A stretch of 18,944 bases of DNA from Hyphomonas sp. (lineage in GTDB: Bacteria > Pseudomonadota > Alphaproteobacteria > Caulobacterales > Hyphomonadaceae), in assembly GCA_003486945.1 (NCBI GenBank), contig DNFL01000307.1:1-18944 (forward strand). The letters run 5' to 3'. This document shows, one piece after another, positions 8,199 through 16,580 of the stretch (position 1 is its first letter; every line of letters starts with the position of its first letter). The notes under the pieces were generated by a model. It was not told the origin of the DNA and made no database searches. It saw only the letters and a list, made by a program, of their open reading frames with translations. Both the position numbers and the translations under genes were made by a program.

Positions 8199-8231
8199 AT
8201 TGTGATGGTATGTAAACTATCCAATCACAAT
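8199..8231. repeat. Long imperfect inverted repeat upstream of zwf
   Basis: ATTGTGATGG (8199-8208) and CCAATCACAAT (8221-8231) are near-perfect inverted arms with a single extra A in the right arm; the outer 8 bp match exactly. The 12-base loop contains TATGTA preceded by TGG, which resembles an extended -10 box. It may be a regulator site over the zwf promoter or an RNA hairpin in the leader. The TGTGA/TCACA halves recall CRP sites but the spacing is wrong. Confidence 0.45.
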
Positions 8232-8272
8232 AAAAACAGAGACATAGGCGGAGTGGGGTGTCCCCGTAGGCC

Positions 8273-8285
8273 GCAAAATATTTGC
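8273..8285. promoter_or_regulatory. Candidate operator, GCAAA-ATA-TTTGC inverted repeat
   Basis: Perfect 5-bp arms around ATA, 76 bases before the zwf start. The same arms with a 1-base spacer occur before the receptor gene at 13390-13400. If transcription starts upstream, this lies in the leader, together with a small GGGG-TGT-CCCC hairpin at 8255-8265. Confidence 0.3.
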
Positions 8286-8361
8286 CTTCCGGGAACGGAA
8301 ACCGGCCCTGCCGACTTAAGATCGGCGAGCGCAACGGGAAAGGCAGGAGGATTGAGCTGAA

Positions 8362-9831
8362 ATGGCCAAATTTGTACCGGTTGATCCATTCGACATCGTG
8401 ATTTTCGGCGGCACGGGCGACCTGTCCCGTCGCAAGCTGTTGCCCGCCCTCTGGCACCGCTGGGTCGACGGTCAGATTCCCGAGAACAGTACGATTGTCG
8501 GCACGGCGCGCTCTGATCTGGATGCCGCTGGCTACAGAAAACTGGCGCGGGAGGCGTGCAAGGCGGCGTCCGGAGACAGCTGGGACGAGAAAGCCTGGGC
8601 TAAGTTCGAGAAGCTGGTGCACTATGTCACCATCGATGCCACCGATCCGAAGGCGGACTGGGGATCGTTGCGCAAGCTGTTGAAGCTCGAGGCGAAGCGG
8701 CCGCTGGTGTTCTACCTCGCGACGTCGCCGCATCTCTATGTTGATATCTGCCGCGCGATAGGCGGGGCGGGCCTGGCGGCGGAGCCGGCGCGGGTGGTGT
8801 TGGAGAAGCCGATCGGGACGGACCTCGACTCGGCGCGCGCCATCAACGAAGGCGTGGGCGAAGTGTTTGCCGAGCGGCAGGTGTTCCGCATCGACCATTA
8901 TCTCGGCAAGGAGACAGTGCAGAACCTGATGGTGCTGCGCTTTGCCAATATCCTGTTCGAGCCGCTTTGGTCGCACAACTATATTGACCATGTGCAGATC
9001 ACAGTGGCCGAGAATCTGGGGCTTGAGGGCCGTGCGGATTATTATGACCGCTCCGGCGCGCTGCGGGACATGGTGCAGAACCATATGCTGCAGCTTCTCT
9101 GCCTTACAGCGATGGAGCCGCCGAACAATATTGATGACGACGATATTCGCACCGAGAAGATCAAGGTGCTGAATGCGCTGAGCCCGATTGAGGCCAAGGA
9201 TGTGCGCAAACAGACCGTACGCGGACAATACACGGCAGGCCTGTTCGACGGCAAGCCGGCGAAGGGTTATCTCGAAGAGTTGTCTTCAGCGAATGGCAGC
9301 AAGACAGAAACCTTCGTTGCCGTGAAAGCCGAAGTGAAGAACTGGCGCTGGGCCGGGGTGCCGTTTTACCTGCGCACGGGCAAGCGCATGTCCGGGCGTC
9401 ATTCCGACATCGTGATCCAATTCAAATCTGCACCGCACAATATCTTTGGTCAGTCGGCAGAAACGGTAAACCGGCTGGTGATCCGCTTGCAGCCGGACGA
9501 GGCGGTGCGCCTGTTCGTGCAGATCAAGGAGCCGGGGCCGGGCGGGCTTCGCGTGAAGTCGCTGTGCTCTTCCGATCTCTATGCAGAGAGTTTCACGCTG
9601 CGGTATCCGGACGCGTATGAGCGCTTGCTGATGGATATCGTGCGGGGCAATCTCTCGCTGTTCATGCGGCGCGAAGAGGTCGAGGCGGCGTGGCGCTGGG
9701 TGGATGGGCTGATCGAGGCCTGGGATGCGAGCGGCTATGCGCCGGAGCCTTATCCGGCAGGTACGGATGGACCACTTTCATCGGCGGTGATGATGGACCG
9801 CGACGGGCGGTCCTGGTGGGGTGAGGTGTGA
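8362..9831 (+). CDS. zwf: Glucose-6-phosphate 1-dehydrogenase
   Basis: Oxidises glucose-6-phosphate to 6-phosphogluconolactone with reduction of NADP or NAD, the entry step to the Entner-Doudoroff and oxidative pentose phosphate routes, in the cytoplasm. It has 489 residues, normal for the family. The nucleotide-binding loop GGTGDLSRRKL is at 16-26, EKP at 148-150, the substrate signature RIDHYLGKE at 176-184, and the catalytic-base histidine of QNHMLQ at 241. It is first in the zwf-pgl-edd-glk operon, after a 274-base control region shared with the divergent repressor gene. AGGAGG lies 11 bases before the ATG, a somewhat long spacing. Confidence 0.97.
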   Translation: MAKFVPVDPFDIVIFGGTGDLSRRKLLPALWHRWVDGQIPENSTIVGTARSDLDAAGYRKLAREACKAASGDSWDEKAWAKFEKLVHYVTIDATDPKADWGSLRKLLKLEAKRPLVFYLATSPHLYVDICRAIGGAGLAAEPARVVLEKPIGTDLDSARAINEGVGEVFAERQVFRIDHYLGKETVQNLMVLRFANILFEPLWSHNYIDHVQITVAENLGLEGRADYYDRSGALRDMVQNHMLQLLCLTAMEPPNNIDDDDIRTEKIKVLNALSPIEAKDVRKQTVRGQYTAGLFDGKPAKGYLEELSSANGSKTETFVAVKAEVKNWRWAGVPFYLRTGKRMSGRHSDIVIQFKSAPHNIFGQSAETVNRLVIRLQPDEAVRLFVQIKEPGPGGLRVKSLCSSDLYAESFTLRYPDAYERLLMDIVRGNLSLFMRREEVEAAWRWVDGLIEAWDASGYAPEPYPAGTDGPLSSAVMMDRDGRSWWGEV

Positions 9832-9836
9832 GGACC

Positions 9837-10535
9837 ATGCCTGCAGCAGTCCTCGAGTTTGCTTCACGGGAAGAGGCATCGGGTGTGGCTGCGGAAATGG
9901 CGGCCAAGGCGTTGCAGCGTGATATCACCGGTCAGGGTCATGCGAGCCTGTTTGTTTCCGGAGGATCGACACCCGAAGAGATGTTCGTGCAGCTGCGGCG
10001 CGAAGAGATTGATTGGCCGCGCGTGACAGTGGGGCTGGTGGATGAGCGCTGGGTGGCGCCGGACGATCCGGAGTCGAATGAGAAGCTCGTGCGTACGCAC
10101 TTGTTGAGGGACAAAGCGGCAGCGGCCGGGTTCCTACCGATGTGGATGCCGGGCTGCGAGCCTGAACAAGCGGCGGCGGATCGCAGCCGGGCCTATGCGC
10201 CGCACTGCAACCGGGCGAGCTTCATGCTGCTCGGGATGGGACTTGATGGACACACGGCGAGCTGGTTTCCGGGTGAGCCGACATTGAGATATCTGTCGTC
10301 ACGTTCGAACACACAAACAGTAGCTGCGATCCGGGCGGAAGGTGCCTGCACGCCGCAGCGCCTGACGCTTACCGGCCGGCCTGTGGCCGACGCGGTTCGG
10401 GCCGTGTTGCTGGTGTTCGGAAAAGAAAAGCGCGCTAAACTCGAAGAGGCGAGGAAGGCAGATCCGCTGCTTTGCCCGGTCCGCTTTGCGATGGATGGAT
10501 TGGGCGAACGCCTCAGCATTGTTTGGGCACCGTGA
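9837..10535 (+). CDS. pgl: 6-phosphogluconolactonase (DevB type)
   Basis: Hydrolyses 6-phosphogluconolactone, the Zwf product, to 6-phosphogluconate. The 232-residue protein has the expected family blocks: LFVSGGSTP, VDERWV, SNEKLVRTHLL, LLGMGLDGHTASWFPG and RLTLTGRP. The ATG at 9837 is preferred, with GAGG sequences 3 and 10 bases upstream. A GTG at 9828 overlapping the zwf stop as GTGA would add three residues and is a fair alternative. Either way the gene is directly coupled to zwf. Its own stop at 10533-10535 shares a base with the edd start. Confidence 0.95.
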   Translation: MPAAVLEFASREEASGVAAEMAAKALQRDITGQGHASLFVSGGSTPEEMFVQLRREEIDWPRVTVGLVDERWVAPDDPESNEKLVRTHLLRDKAAAAGFLPMWMPGCEPEQAAADRSRAYAPHCNRASFMLLGMGLDGHTASWFPGEPTLRYLSSRSNTQTVAAIRAEGACTPQRLTLTGRPVADAVRAVLLVFGKEKRAKLEEARKADPLLCPVRFAMDGLGERLSIVWAP

Positions 10536-12370
10536 TGACTGTGAAACTCCACCCCGTTGTTGAACAAGTGACCGCAAGGATCGAGGCGCGTTCGCGCGAT
10601 ACGCGCGCGGCCTATTTGGAATTGATACGTTCCCGGAAGCCGGCGGCGTTTGCACGCAAGCGCCTCGCAGAGGGAAATATTGCGCACCAGTCGGCTGGAT
10701 GTGCGGTGATCGAGAAAGCCGAGATTCTCGGCGCGTCCTGGCCGGTGATCGGGATCATCACGTCCTATAATGACATGCTGTCGGCGCATGCGCCGTTCGA
10801 ATCCTATCCGCAGATCATCCGTGAGGCTGCGCGTGAGGTGCATGCCGTGGCACAGGTTGCGGGCGGTGTGCCGGCGATGTGTGACGGCGTCACGCAGGGC
10901 CAGGAAGGGATGGAGCTGTCGCTATTTTCGCGCGATGTGATCGCGATGGCATCGGCAATCGGGTTGTCGCATGATGCGTTCGATGCGGCGCTGCATCTGG
11001 GCGTTTGCGACAAGATCATTCCCGGCCTGGTTATTGCGGCGCTGCGGTTTGGGTGGCTGCCGTCAGTTTTTGTGCCGGCGGGGCCGATGCCCTCCGGGCT
11101 TTCCAATCCGGAAAAGGTCCGCATACGGCAATTGTTCGCGGAAGGGAAAGTGGGGCGCGATGCCCTGCTGAAGGCGGAAGCGGATAGCTATCACTCGCAG
11201 GGCACGTGCACCTTTTATGGCACGGCGAACTCCAACCAGATGCTGATGGAAGTGATGGGCCTGCATATGCCGGGCGCAGCGTTTCCAAATCCGGGAACGC
11301 CGCTGCGCACAGCATTGACACGAGCGGCGGCGCAGCATGCAGCTTCGATCACGGCGCAGGGCGCGAACTACCGGCCGACGGGCGAACTTGTGGATGCGCG
11401 GGCAATCGTGAACGGCATTGTCGGGCTGATGGCGACCGGCGGGTCGACCAATCACGCGTTGCACATTCCGGCGATAGCGGCGGCGGCTGGCATCAGTGTG
11501 ACGCTGGAAGATTTCGCAGACCTTTCCCACGCAACGCCGCTTCTGGCGCGGGTGTATCCCAACGGATCGGCGGATGTGAATCATTTCCATGCGGCCGGCG
11601 GTATGGCGTTCCTGATGGCGCAATTGCTCTCCGCTGGATTGCTGCACGGGGATGCGCTCGGTGTGGCAGGGCCGATATCAGCCTATGCGCGTGAGCCGGT
11701 TCTGGTTGATGGCGTGCTGACCTGGCGCGGAGCGCCGGAGGCGAGCGGCGACAGGGATGTGCTGCGTCCGGTGAATGATCCGTTCTCGGAAGACGGCGGC
11801 TTGCGCCTGATGCAAGGTCCTCTCGGCGAGGGTGTTTGCAAGGTTTCCGCGGTGAAGGTGGCGCAGCGAATTGTCGAGGCGCCGGCCATGGTTTTCGACT
11901 CGCAAGAGGCTCTGAAGAGCGCTTTCGAAGCGGGAAGGCTGGACCGGGATTTCGTGGCGGTCGTTCGGTTCCAGGGGCCGGCGGCGAATGGGATGCCGGA
12001 GCTGCATGGTCTTTCGCCTTTGCTGGGCGTGCTGCAGGACCGTGGTCACAAGGTGGCACTGGTTACGGACGGGCGAATGTCAGGCGCGAGCGGGAAGATA
12101 CCGGCGGCGATTCATATCTGCCCGGAAGCGGCTCGCGGTGGTCCGATTGCGAAAGTCCGGGACGGGGACATCATCCGGCTTGATTCAGAGGCTGGCCGAC
12201 TGGACGTGAAAGTGGAGCCCAGCGAATTCAACGCGCGCCTGGCGGCGGAGTTCCGGCCGAACCGCGCTCCGGCAGGACTTGGCCGGGAAATGTTCGACAT
12301 GTTCCGGATGCATGCCTCAACAGCTTCCGAAGGCGCCAGCCCGTTTGGCTTTGCCGGACTTCGGGGCTGA
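10535..12370 (+). CDS. edd: Phosphogluconate dehydratase
   Basis: Dehydrates 6-phosphogluconate to 2-keto-3-deoxy-6-phosphogluconate, the committed Entner-Doudoroff step. It has 611 residues, matching the family. Iron-sulfur ligand candidates of the ILVD/EDD family are Cys116 (MCDGVTQG), Cys158 (VCDKIIPG) and Cys225 (GTCTFYGTANSNQM); the C-terminal signature TDGRMSGASGKIP is present. The ATG at 10535 overlaps the pgl stop by one base (TGATG), and a GTG one codon earlier is also possible. The reading frame stays open 63 bases further upstream, but that stretch is the end of pgl. No strong ribosome site is visible, so re-initiation after pgl is likely. The aldolase that uses its product (eda) is not in the window. 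Confidence 0.97.
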   Translation: MTVKLHPVVEQVTARIEARSRDTRAAYLELIRSRKPAAFARKRLAEGNIAHQSAGCAVIEKAEILGASWPVIGIITSYNDMLSAHAPFESYPQIIREAAREVHAVAQVAGGVPAMCDGVTQGQEGMELSLFSRDVIAMASAIGLSHDAFDAALHLGVCDKIIPGLVIAALRFGWLPSVFVPAGPMPSGLSNPEKVRIRQLFAEGKVGRDALLKAEADSYHSQGTCTFYGTANSNQMLMEVMGLHMPGAAFPNPGTPLRTALTRAAAQHAASITAQGANYRPTGELVDARAIVNGIVGLMATGGSTNHALHIPAIAAAAGISVTLEDFADLSHATPLLARVYPNGSADVNHFHAAGGMAFLMAQLLSAGLLHGDALGVAGPISAYAREPVLVDGVLTWRGAPEASGDRDVLRPVNDPFSEDGGLRLMQGPLGEGVCKVSAVKVAQRIVEAPAMVFDSQEALKSAFEAGRLDRDFVAVVRFQGPAANGMPELHGLSPLLGVLQDRGHKVALVTDGRMSGASGKIPAAIHICPEAARGGPIAKVRDGDIIRLDSEAGRLDVKVEPSEFNARLAAEFRPNRAPAGLGREMFDMFRMHASTASEGASPFGFAGLRG

Positions 12371-12372
12371 TC

Positions 12373-13332
12373 ATGGACGCGCCGATGCTGGTCGGGGATG
12401 TTGGCGGTACGAATGTGCGGTTTGCGCTGGCACTGCGTCGCGGCAGCGGCATGCGGATCGAGCGATTCGAGGTTTATCCGGGTAAGGAGTTTCCATCATT
12501 TGCGGATGCGCTGCATCGCTATCTCGACCACACCGGCGTTCGGGCCTCTTCCGCGTGTTTTGCCGTGGCCGGGCCAGTCAAGGACGGAGCGGGCGAACTG
12601 ACGAACCGCAAGTGGACTGTCTCATCGGCTGAGCTTTCAAAGGAGTTCGGAATTCACGATGTGATGGTCGTGAACGATTTTCTCGCAATGGCGAGATCGG
12701 TGCCGGAGCTCGAGGATGACGCGTTCGAGGTTCTGTTCGCGGGCGAGGCTGTGCCGGGTGCGCCTATCCTGGTGGCAGGCCCGGGAACGGGATTTGGCGT
12801 TTCCACCATCTTGCCCGGCGAGTGCGGCTGGAAAGTCGTGTCGGGCGAGGGCGGGCATATCGCCTATGCCCCGCGCACGGAACTCGAGCGCGACCTCGCA
12901 AGAATTCTCACGCGAGATCATGGCTATGTCTCGAATGAGCTGGTCGCATCGGGAAGCGGCCTTCCGGCAGTGCATGCGGCGTTCTGCGAGATCTACGGCG
13001 TGCCGATGCGGGAGATGCCGCCGGCTGAGATGCGCACGCGGGCGGATGCTGGAGATACGATGTTCCGGTCGCTGATCGAACTGCGCGCAATGACGGTGAT
13101 GGGAGCCGTAGGCGACCTGGCGTTGATCAACGGCGCGCTGGGCGGTGTTGTACTTGCAGGCGGCGTGACCGAGCGGATTGTCGATTTTCTCAGGACACCG
13201 GAAGCGTTTGCCCGGTTTGCGGATCGCGGGCCGATGAGTGGATATCTCCGCAACTGCCCCGTGCGGCTATTGCATGATCCTGTCGCTCCGCTGATCGGTG
13301 CTGCGGCGCATTTCGAGCAGTCCTCACAGTAA
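12373..13332 (+). CDS. glk: Glucokinase
   Basis: Phosphorylates glucose with ATP to glucose-6-phosphate, the Zwf substrate, so it closes the chain from the cytoplasmic alpha-glucosidase to the Entner-Doudoroff enzymes. The 319-residue protein is of the E. coli Glk type. It shows phosphate loop GDVGGTN (8-14), the NRKW sugar-binding stretch (78-81), VNDF with catalytic Asp102, GPGTGFGV (136-143), EGGH (159-162) and an adenosine motif LAGGV. It starts 2 bases after the edd stop and is last in the operon. No strong terminator follows; only a weak GGC/GCC stem near 13351-13361. Confidence 0.96.
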   Translation: MDAPMLVGDVGGTNVRFALALRRGSGMRIERFEVYPGKEFPSFADALHRYLDHTGVRASSACFAVAGPVKDGAGELTNRKWTVSSAELSKEFGIHDVMVVNDFLAMARSVPELEDDAFEVLFAGEAVPGAPILVAGPGTGFGVSTILPGECGWKVVSGEGGHIAYAPRTELERDLARILTRDHGYVSNELVASGSGLPAVHAAFCEIYGVPMREMPPAEMRTRADAGDTMFRSLIELRAMTVMGAVGDLALINGALGGVVLAGGVTERIVDFLRTPEAFARFADRGPMSGYLRNCPVRLLHDPVAPLIGAAAHFEQSSQ

Positions 13333-13374
13333 TTGATTCCCCTCGCGTAAGGCTTCATGCCCTGTTTGTGCGCG

Positions 13375-13401
13375 ATTTTGCTGCGAACTGCAAAATTTGC
13401 A
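13375..13401. promoter_or_regulatory. Nested inverted repeats upstream of the TonB-dependent receptor gene
   Basis: Two overlapping symmetries are visible. ATTTTGC (13375-13381) pairs with GCAAAAT (13390-13396) around 8 bases, and TGCAAA-A-TTTGCA (13389-13401) is a perfect 13-base inverted repeat. Being mutually exclusive as hairpins, they look more like protein binding sites. The GCAAA/TTTGC halves recur before zwf. The rest of the 285-base gap (13333-13617) has a weak TTGCGC/GATACA promoter-like pair at 13540-13545 and 13563-13568. Confidence 0.4.
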
Positions 13402-13496
13402 AAGATTCAACGTTTGCTGAAGCGTAGGCGGCGCGGCCGGTTAAGCCTAAAAACAAGCGAAAAACCAAGCCATTGCGGGTGCTTTGAGAGATGTCC

Positions 13497-13512
13497 GTTG
13501 CGCCGTGGCAAC
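13497..13512. promoter_or_regulatory. GTTGC-GCCGTG-GCAAC inverted repeat
   Basis: Perfect 5-bp arms with a central CG, about 120 bases before the receptor start. The centred CG and roughly 16-base length suit a LacI-type operator, but a chance repeat cannot be excluded. Confidence 0.25.
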
Positions 13513-13606
13513 ATTGTCAAGGTTTCTTGAAGTCCAGACTTGCGCAGTTTGCATTTTGTTGCGATACATTTGGAAAGCCACGTTGCGACACGCCGGGCTT
13601 GGCACT

Positions 13607-13614
13607 GGGAGGAG
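13607..13614 (+). promoter_or_regulatory. Ribosome binding site of the receptor gene
   Basis: GGGAGGAG, with its GGAGG core ending 5 bases before the ATG at 13618. It selects that start, which also begins a clean signal peptide, over an in-frame codon at 13540. Confidence 0.7.
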
Positions 13615-13617
13615 CCG

Positions 13618-16458
13618 ATGGACATCAATCTAAAGCAAAACCGCGCGCGTCTTATGATGAGTGCCGCCACTGGCCTGGTGCTGATCTGGTCGGGTGCAAG
13701 CGCTGCCTCTGCGCAGGAAGACACTGGCGCGCCGGCTGCGGAAGAAACCCGCGCCGCAGATGAGGCAGACCGGACGCTTGATACGGTTGTCGTTACCGGT
13801 ATCCGGTCATCGATCCAGAACTCTCTGCTAACGAAGAAAAACGAAACGTCGATCGTCGAGGTCATCTCTGCGGAAGACATCGGCAAGCTGCCGGACCTTT
13901 CGATTGCCGACTCTCTGGCGCGATTGCCGGGCGTCACGGCTCAGCGGGTACGGGGCCGGTCGCAGCAGATATCCATTCGCGGCCTTGGTCCGGATTTCTC
14001 TATCGCACTTCTCAACGGTCGTGAGCAGGTTTCGGCCGGCAACAACCGCGGCATCGAGTTTGACCAGTTTCCGTCGGAACTCGTCTCCCAAGGCATTGTC
14101 TACAAGACGCCGGACGCAAAACTCGCAGCGACCGGAATTGCGGGCGCTGTTGACCTCAGAACTGTCCGGCCGCTCGACTATGGTGATCGCCGCATCAACC
14201 TGTCGGGCAAGTATGTCTACAATGACTCCGAGGTCTCAAATCCCGACTTCGAAGACAATGGCTACCGGTTCTTCGGGTCCCTGATTGATCAAAACGCAGA
14301 TGGCACGATTGGCTGGTCGCTGGGCATTACCCATCAATCCGACCCGACGAATTTCTCGTCGCGGGAACTGAAAACGAATGCTGGCCAGACATCGTCGACC
14401 CAACCGGGCGGCGGGATCATCTATCCGTCTGATAACCCGCGCACGGGCGTTGTCTCGCGCGAATTCAAGCGGACTTCGGCAGTCGGCACGCTGCAGTTTG
14501 AACCGACGGACCGGTTCCAGACGACAATAGATGCCTTCTACACCGATACAGAAGACGCAGGCATTTTCCGCGGCGTTGAAACCCCGATCGCATCCTGGAG
14601 CGGCGCGCAGTTCGCCGGTGCAACTGGCAGCGGTGTGTTTGCTGACACGGCAACTTTCACGGATGTCGTGCCGATCCTGCGCACTGATACGGAAGGCGCG
14701 ACGGCTGAAATCTTCTCTTTCGGCATCAACAGCTCCTATGAGGTCACTGACCGGTTCCGTATCTCGGGAGACCTCAGCCGATCGAAACTGGAACGTTCGG
14801 ATACGGACTATGAGTCCTATGCCGGCACGGGTCCGGGCCGCTCGGGCGCACAGGATACTCAGACCTTCACACTGCGCCCTGATGGCGATTACAGCATATC
14901 CGGTTTGCTGGACTATACCGACCCGGCGCTGATCGTTCTGACGGATCCGGGTGGCTGGGGCCAGGTCGGCTTCCTGCGCAACACGGATATCGAAGACGAG
15001 CTGACGCAGATCCGGATCGAGGCGGAATATGATCTCGACATGGGATTCATTTCCGGGATCACGGGTGGTGTTCTGAAAACGGACCGTGAGAAGACGTTTG
15101 ATGACAATCCGTTTTTCCTTCGGCAGTCGGCTCAATTCGTGGGTGGATCTCTGGCGATTCCGGCGAACAGGATCCTTGGCCAAACCAATAGCGGCTCTAT
15201 CGGACAGAACATCATTGCCTATGATCCGTCGAGCTTCCTGACAGACGGCACCTATTTCGTGCAGGACTGCTCGCTTGTTCCGGGCTGTGTCGAAACGGAA
15301 TGGACGGTCGAGGAAGATATCACGACCCTTTACGGGATGGCGAAGCTCAACGGTTCGCTCGGCGCGATGCCGCTGACCGGCAACGTCGGGTTCCAGTATA
15401 TCGACACGACACAGAAATCGACGGGCACGCTGGCCGGGATTGGCCGGCAGACGGTGGAAGAATCGTACACGGATTTCCTCCCAAGCCTCAATCTCAGCCT
15501 TGAAGTGATGCCGGATACGCTTGTTCGTTTTGCGGCGGCGAAATCGATCACTCGCGCACGTCTTGACCAGCTGGCAGCAAACCAGTCGTTCGACCGGAAT
15601 TCGATTGTCTGTCCGGATGGCAACTCGGACGGTGTCCCGGATGCCATCATTGGGCATAACCCGCCGAACCAGACCTGCTTCTCACTCGGCGGTGGCAACC
15701 CGTTCCTGCGGCCGTACCAGTCGACACAGTTCGACCTTGCCTTCGAGAAATACTTCGGATCGGCAACGGCAGTCTCACTCGCCTTCTTCCACAAGGATCT
15801 CGAAGACTGGGTGCTTGACCGTGCGATGGTTGTCGATGGTTCAGCTTACTATCAGGCCGCTGGCCTCGGCGCATTCCTCGCGGCAAACCCGGGCATCGCG
15901 TCGACACGGCTTTCTGGCCCTGTGAACTTCGCGGAAGGATCGATCACCGGTTACGAAGTGACGGCCCGCGTTAGCATGGATGATGTCATGCCGGGCGTGC
16001 TCGATGGCTTTGGCTTCGGCGGCGCTTATACCTTCTCCGAGAATGGTCTCGAAGACGAGAACGGCAACACGATCACCATTCCGGGGCAGTCTGACATCGT
16101 CTGGTCGGCGGATGTGTACTACGAGAAGTATGGCTGGAAGGCAAAGCTGAGCTCGCGTTACCGGTCGGGCTTCCTCTCGGAGATCCTGCAGTTTGACGGC
16201 ACCCTGACAGGCGCGCGGGCGCTGGAAGAGACTGTGCTGGATGCGCAGATCGGATATGAGTGGGAAAACGGCCCGCTTGCCGGTTTCGCAATCAACCTCG
16301 AAATCTACAACCTGACGGACGAGCCCTTCCGGACCGAGAACCAGCTGTTCTACGATCCGATAGGTGGCGGACCGGATATCCCGACCAACGACTTCTATGT
16401 CAGTCGGCATGAACAATACGGCACCACCTACAACATCACGATCTCGAAGAAGTTCTGA
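13618..16458 (+). CDS. TonB-dependent receptor (Xanthomonas/Caulobacter type), likely maltodextrin importer
   Basis: Outer-membrane gated channel that uses TonB/ExbBD energy to take up a ligand, here probably an alpha-glucan oligosaccharide judging by its neighbours. It has 946 residues. The Sec signal peptide ends ASA before Gln33, and an acidic linker carries the TonB-box-like LDTVVVTG (54-61). The plug domain (about 64-175) has VEVISAEDIGKLPDLSIADSLARLPGV and ISIRGLG. A beta-barrel follows to the terminal aromatic strand ending in Phe, as expected for outer-membrane assembly. There is no N-terminal signalling (STN) domain, so sigma-factor signalling is unlikely. It resembles the long TonB-Xanth-Caul group that includes the Caulobacter maltodextrin receptor MalA; the substrate is inferred. 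It is followed by a terminator-like hairpin and then a halogenase. Confidence 0.93.
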   Translation: MDINLKQNRARLMMSAATGLVLIWSGASAASAQEDTGAPAAEETRAADEADRTLDTVVVTGIRSSIQNSLLTKKNETSIVEVISAEDIGKLPDLSIADSLARLPGVTAQRVRGRSQQISIRGLGPDFSIALLNGREQVSAGNNRGIEFDQFPSELVSQGIVYKTPDAKLAATGIAGAVDLRTVRPLDYGDRRINLSGKYVYNDSEVSNPDFEDNGYRFFGSLIDQNADGTIGWSLGITHQSDPTNFSSRELKTNAGQTSSTQPGGGIIYPSDNPRTGVVSREFKRTSAVGTLQFEPTDRFQTTIDAFYTDTEDAGIFRGVETPIASWSGAQFAGATGSGVFADTATFTDVVPILRTDTEGATAEIFSFGINSSYEVTDRFRISGDLSRSKLERSDTDYESYAGTGPGRSGAQDTQTFTLRPDGDYSISGLLDYTDPALIVLTDPGGWGQVGFLRNTDIEDELTQIRIEAEYDLDMGFISGITGGVLKTDREKTFDDNPFFLRQSAQFVGGSLAIPANRILGQTNSGSIGQNIIAYDPSSFLTDGTYFVQDCSLVPGCVETEWTVEEDITTLYGMAKLNGSLGAMPLTGNVGFQYIDTTQKSTGTLAGIGRQTVEESYTDFLPSLNLSLEVMPDTLVRFAAAKSITRARLDQLAANQSFDRNSIVCPDGNSDGVPDAIIGHNPPNQTCFSLGGGNPFLRPYQSTQFDLAFEKYFGSATAVSLAFFHKDLEDWVLDRAMVVDGSAYYQAAGLGAFLAANPGIASTRLSGPVNFAEGSITGYEVTARVSMDDVMPGVLDGFGFGGAYTFSENGLEDENGNTITIPGQSDIVWSADVYYEKYGWKAKLSSRYRSGFLSEILQFDGTLTGARALEETVLDAQIGYEWENGPLAGFAINLEIYNLTDEPFRTENQLFYDPIGGGPDIPTNDFYVSRHEQYGTTYNITISKKF

Positions 16459-16483
16459 TTGCGGTGAAGCGGTAGTTCCTACC

Positions 16484-16511
16484 CGGGGCTCGCCAGGAAT
16501 GGCGGGCCCCG
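16484..16511 (+). terminator. Strong GC hairpin after the receptor gene
   Basis: CGGGGCTCGCCA and TGGCGGGCCCCG form a 12-bp stem with one T-G wobble, closed by a GGAA (GNRA-type) tetraloop, starting 26 bases after the receptor stop. The following bases, ATCTGTTTGG, are only moderately T-rich. It may be a leaky terminator that keeps receptor mRNA more abundant than the halogenase downstream, or an mRNA-stabilising 3' structure. Confidence 0.65.
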
Positions 16512-16580
16512 ATCTGTTTGGAGAGACGCTGCAGCCTGCTAAGAATGGCGTAGGCGGCGGCAGCGAAGTCAGGAAGGCCC

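Noticed and set aside
8199..8231. CRP-type binding site (TGTGA...TCACA)
   Set aside because: CRP sites have 6 bases between the half-sites, whereas here the gap is far longer, so only the inverted repeat itself is reported.
13540..13617. Receptor start at the in-frame codon 13540
   Set aside because: The upstream 26 residues precede a normal signal peptide and would spoil it. The strong GGGAGGAG site points to 13618.
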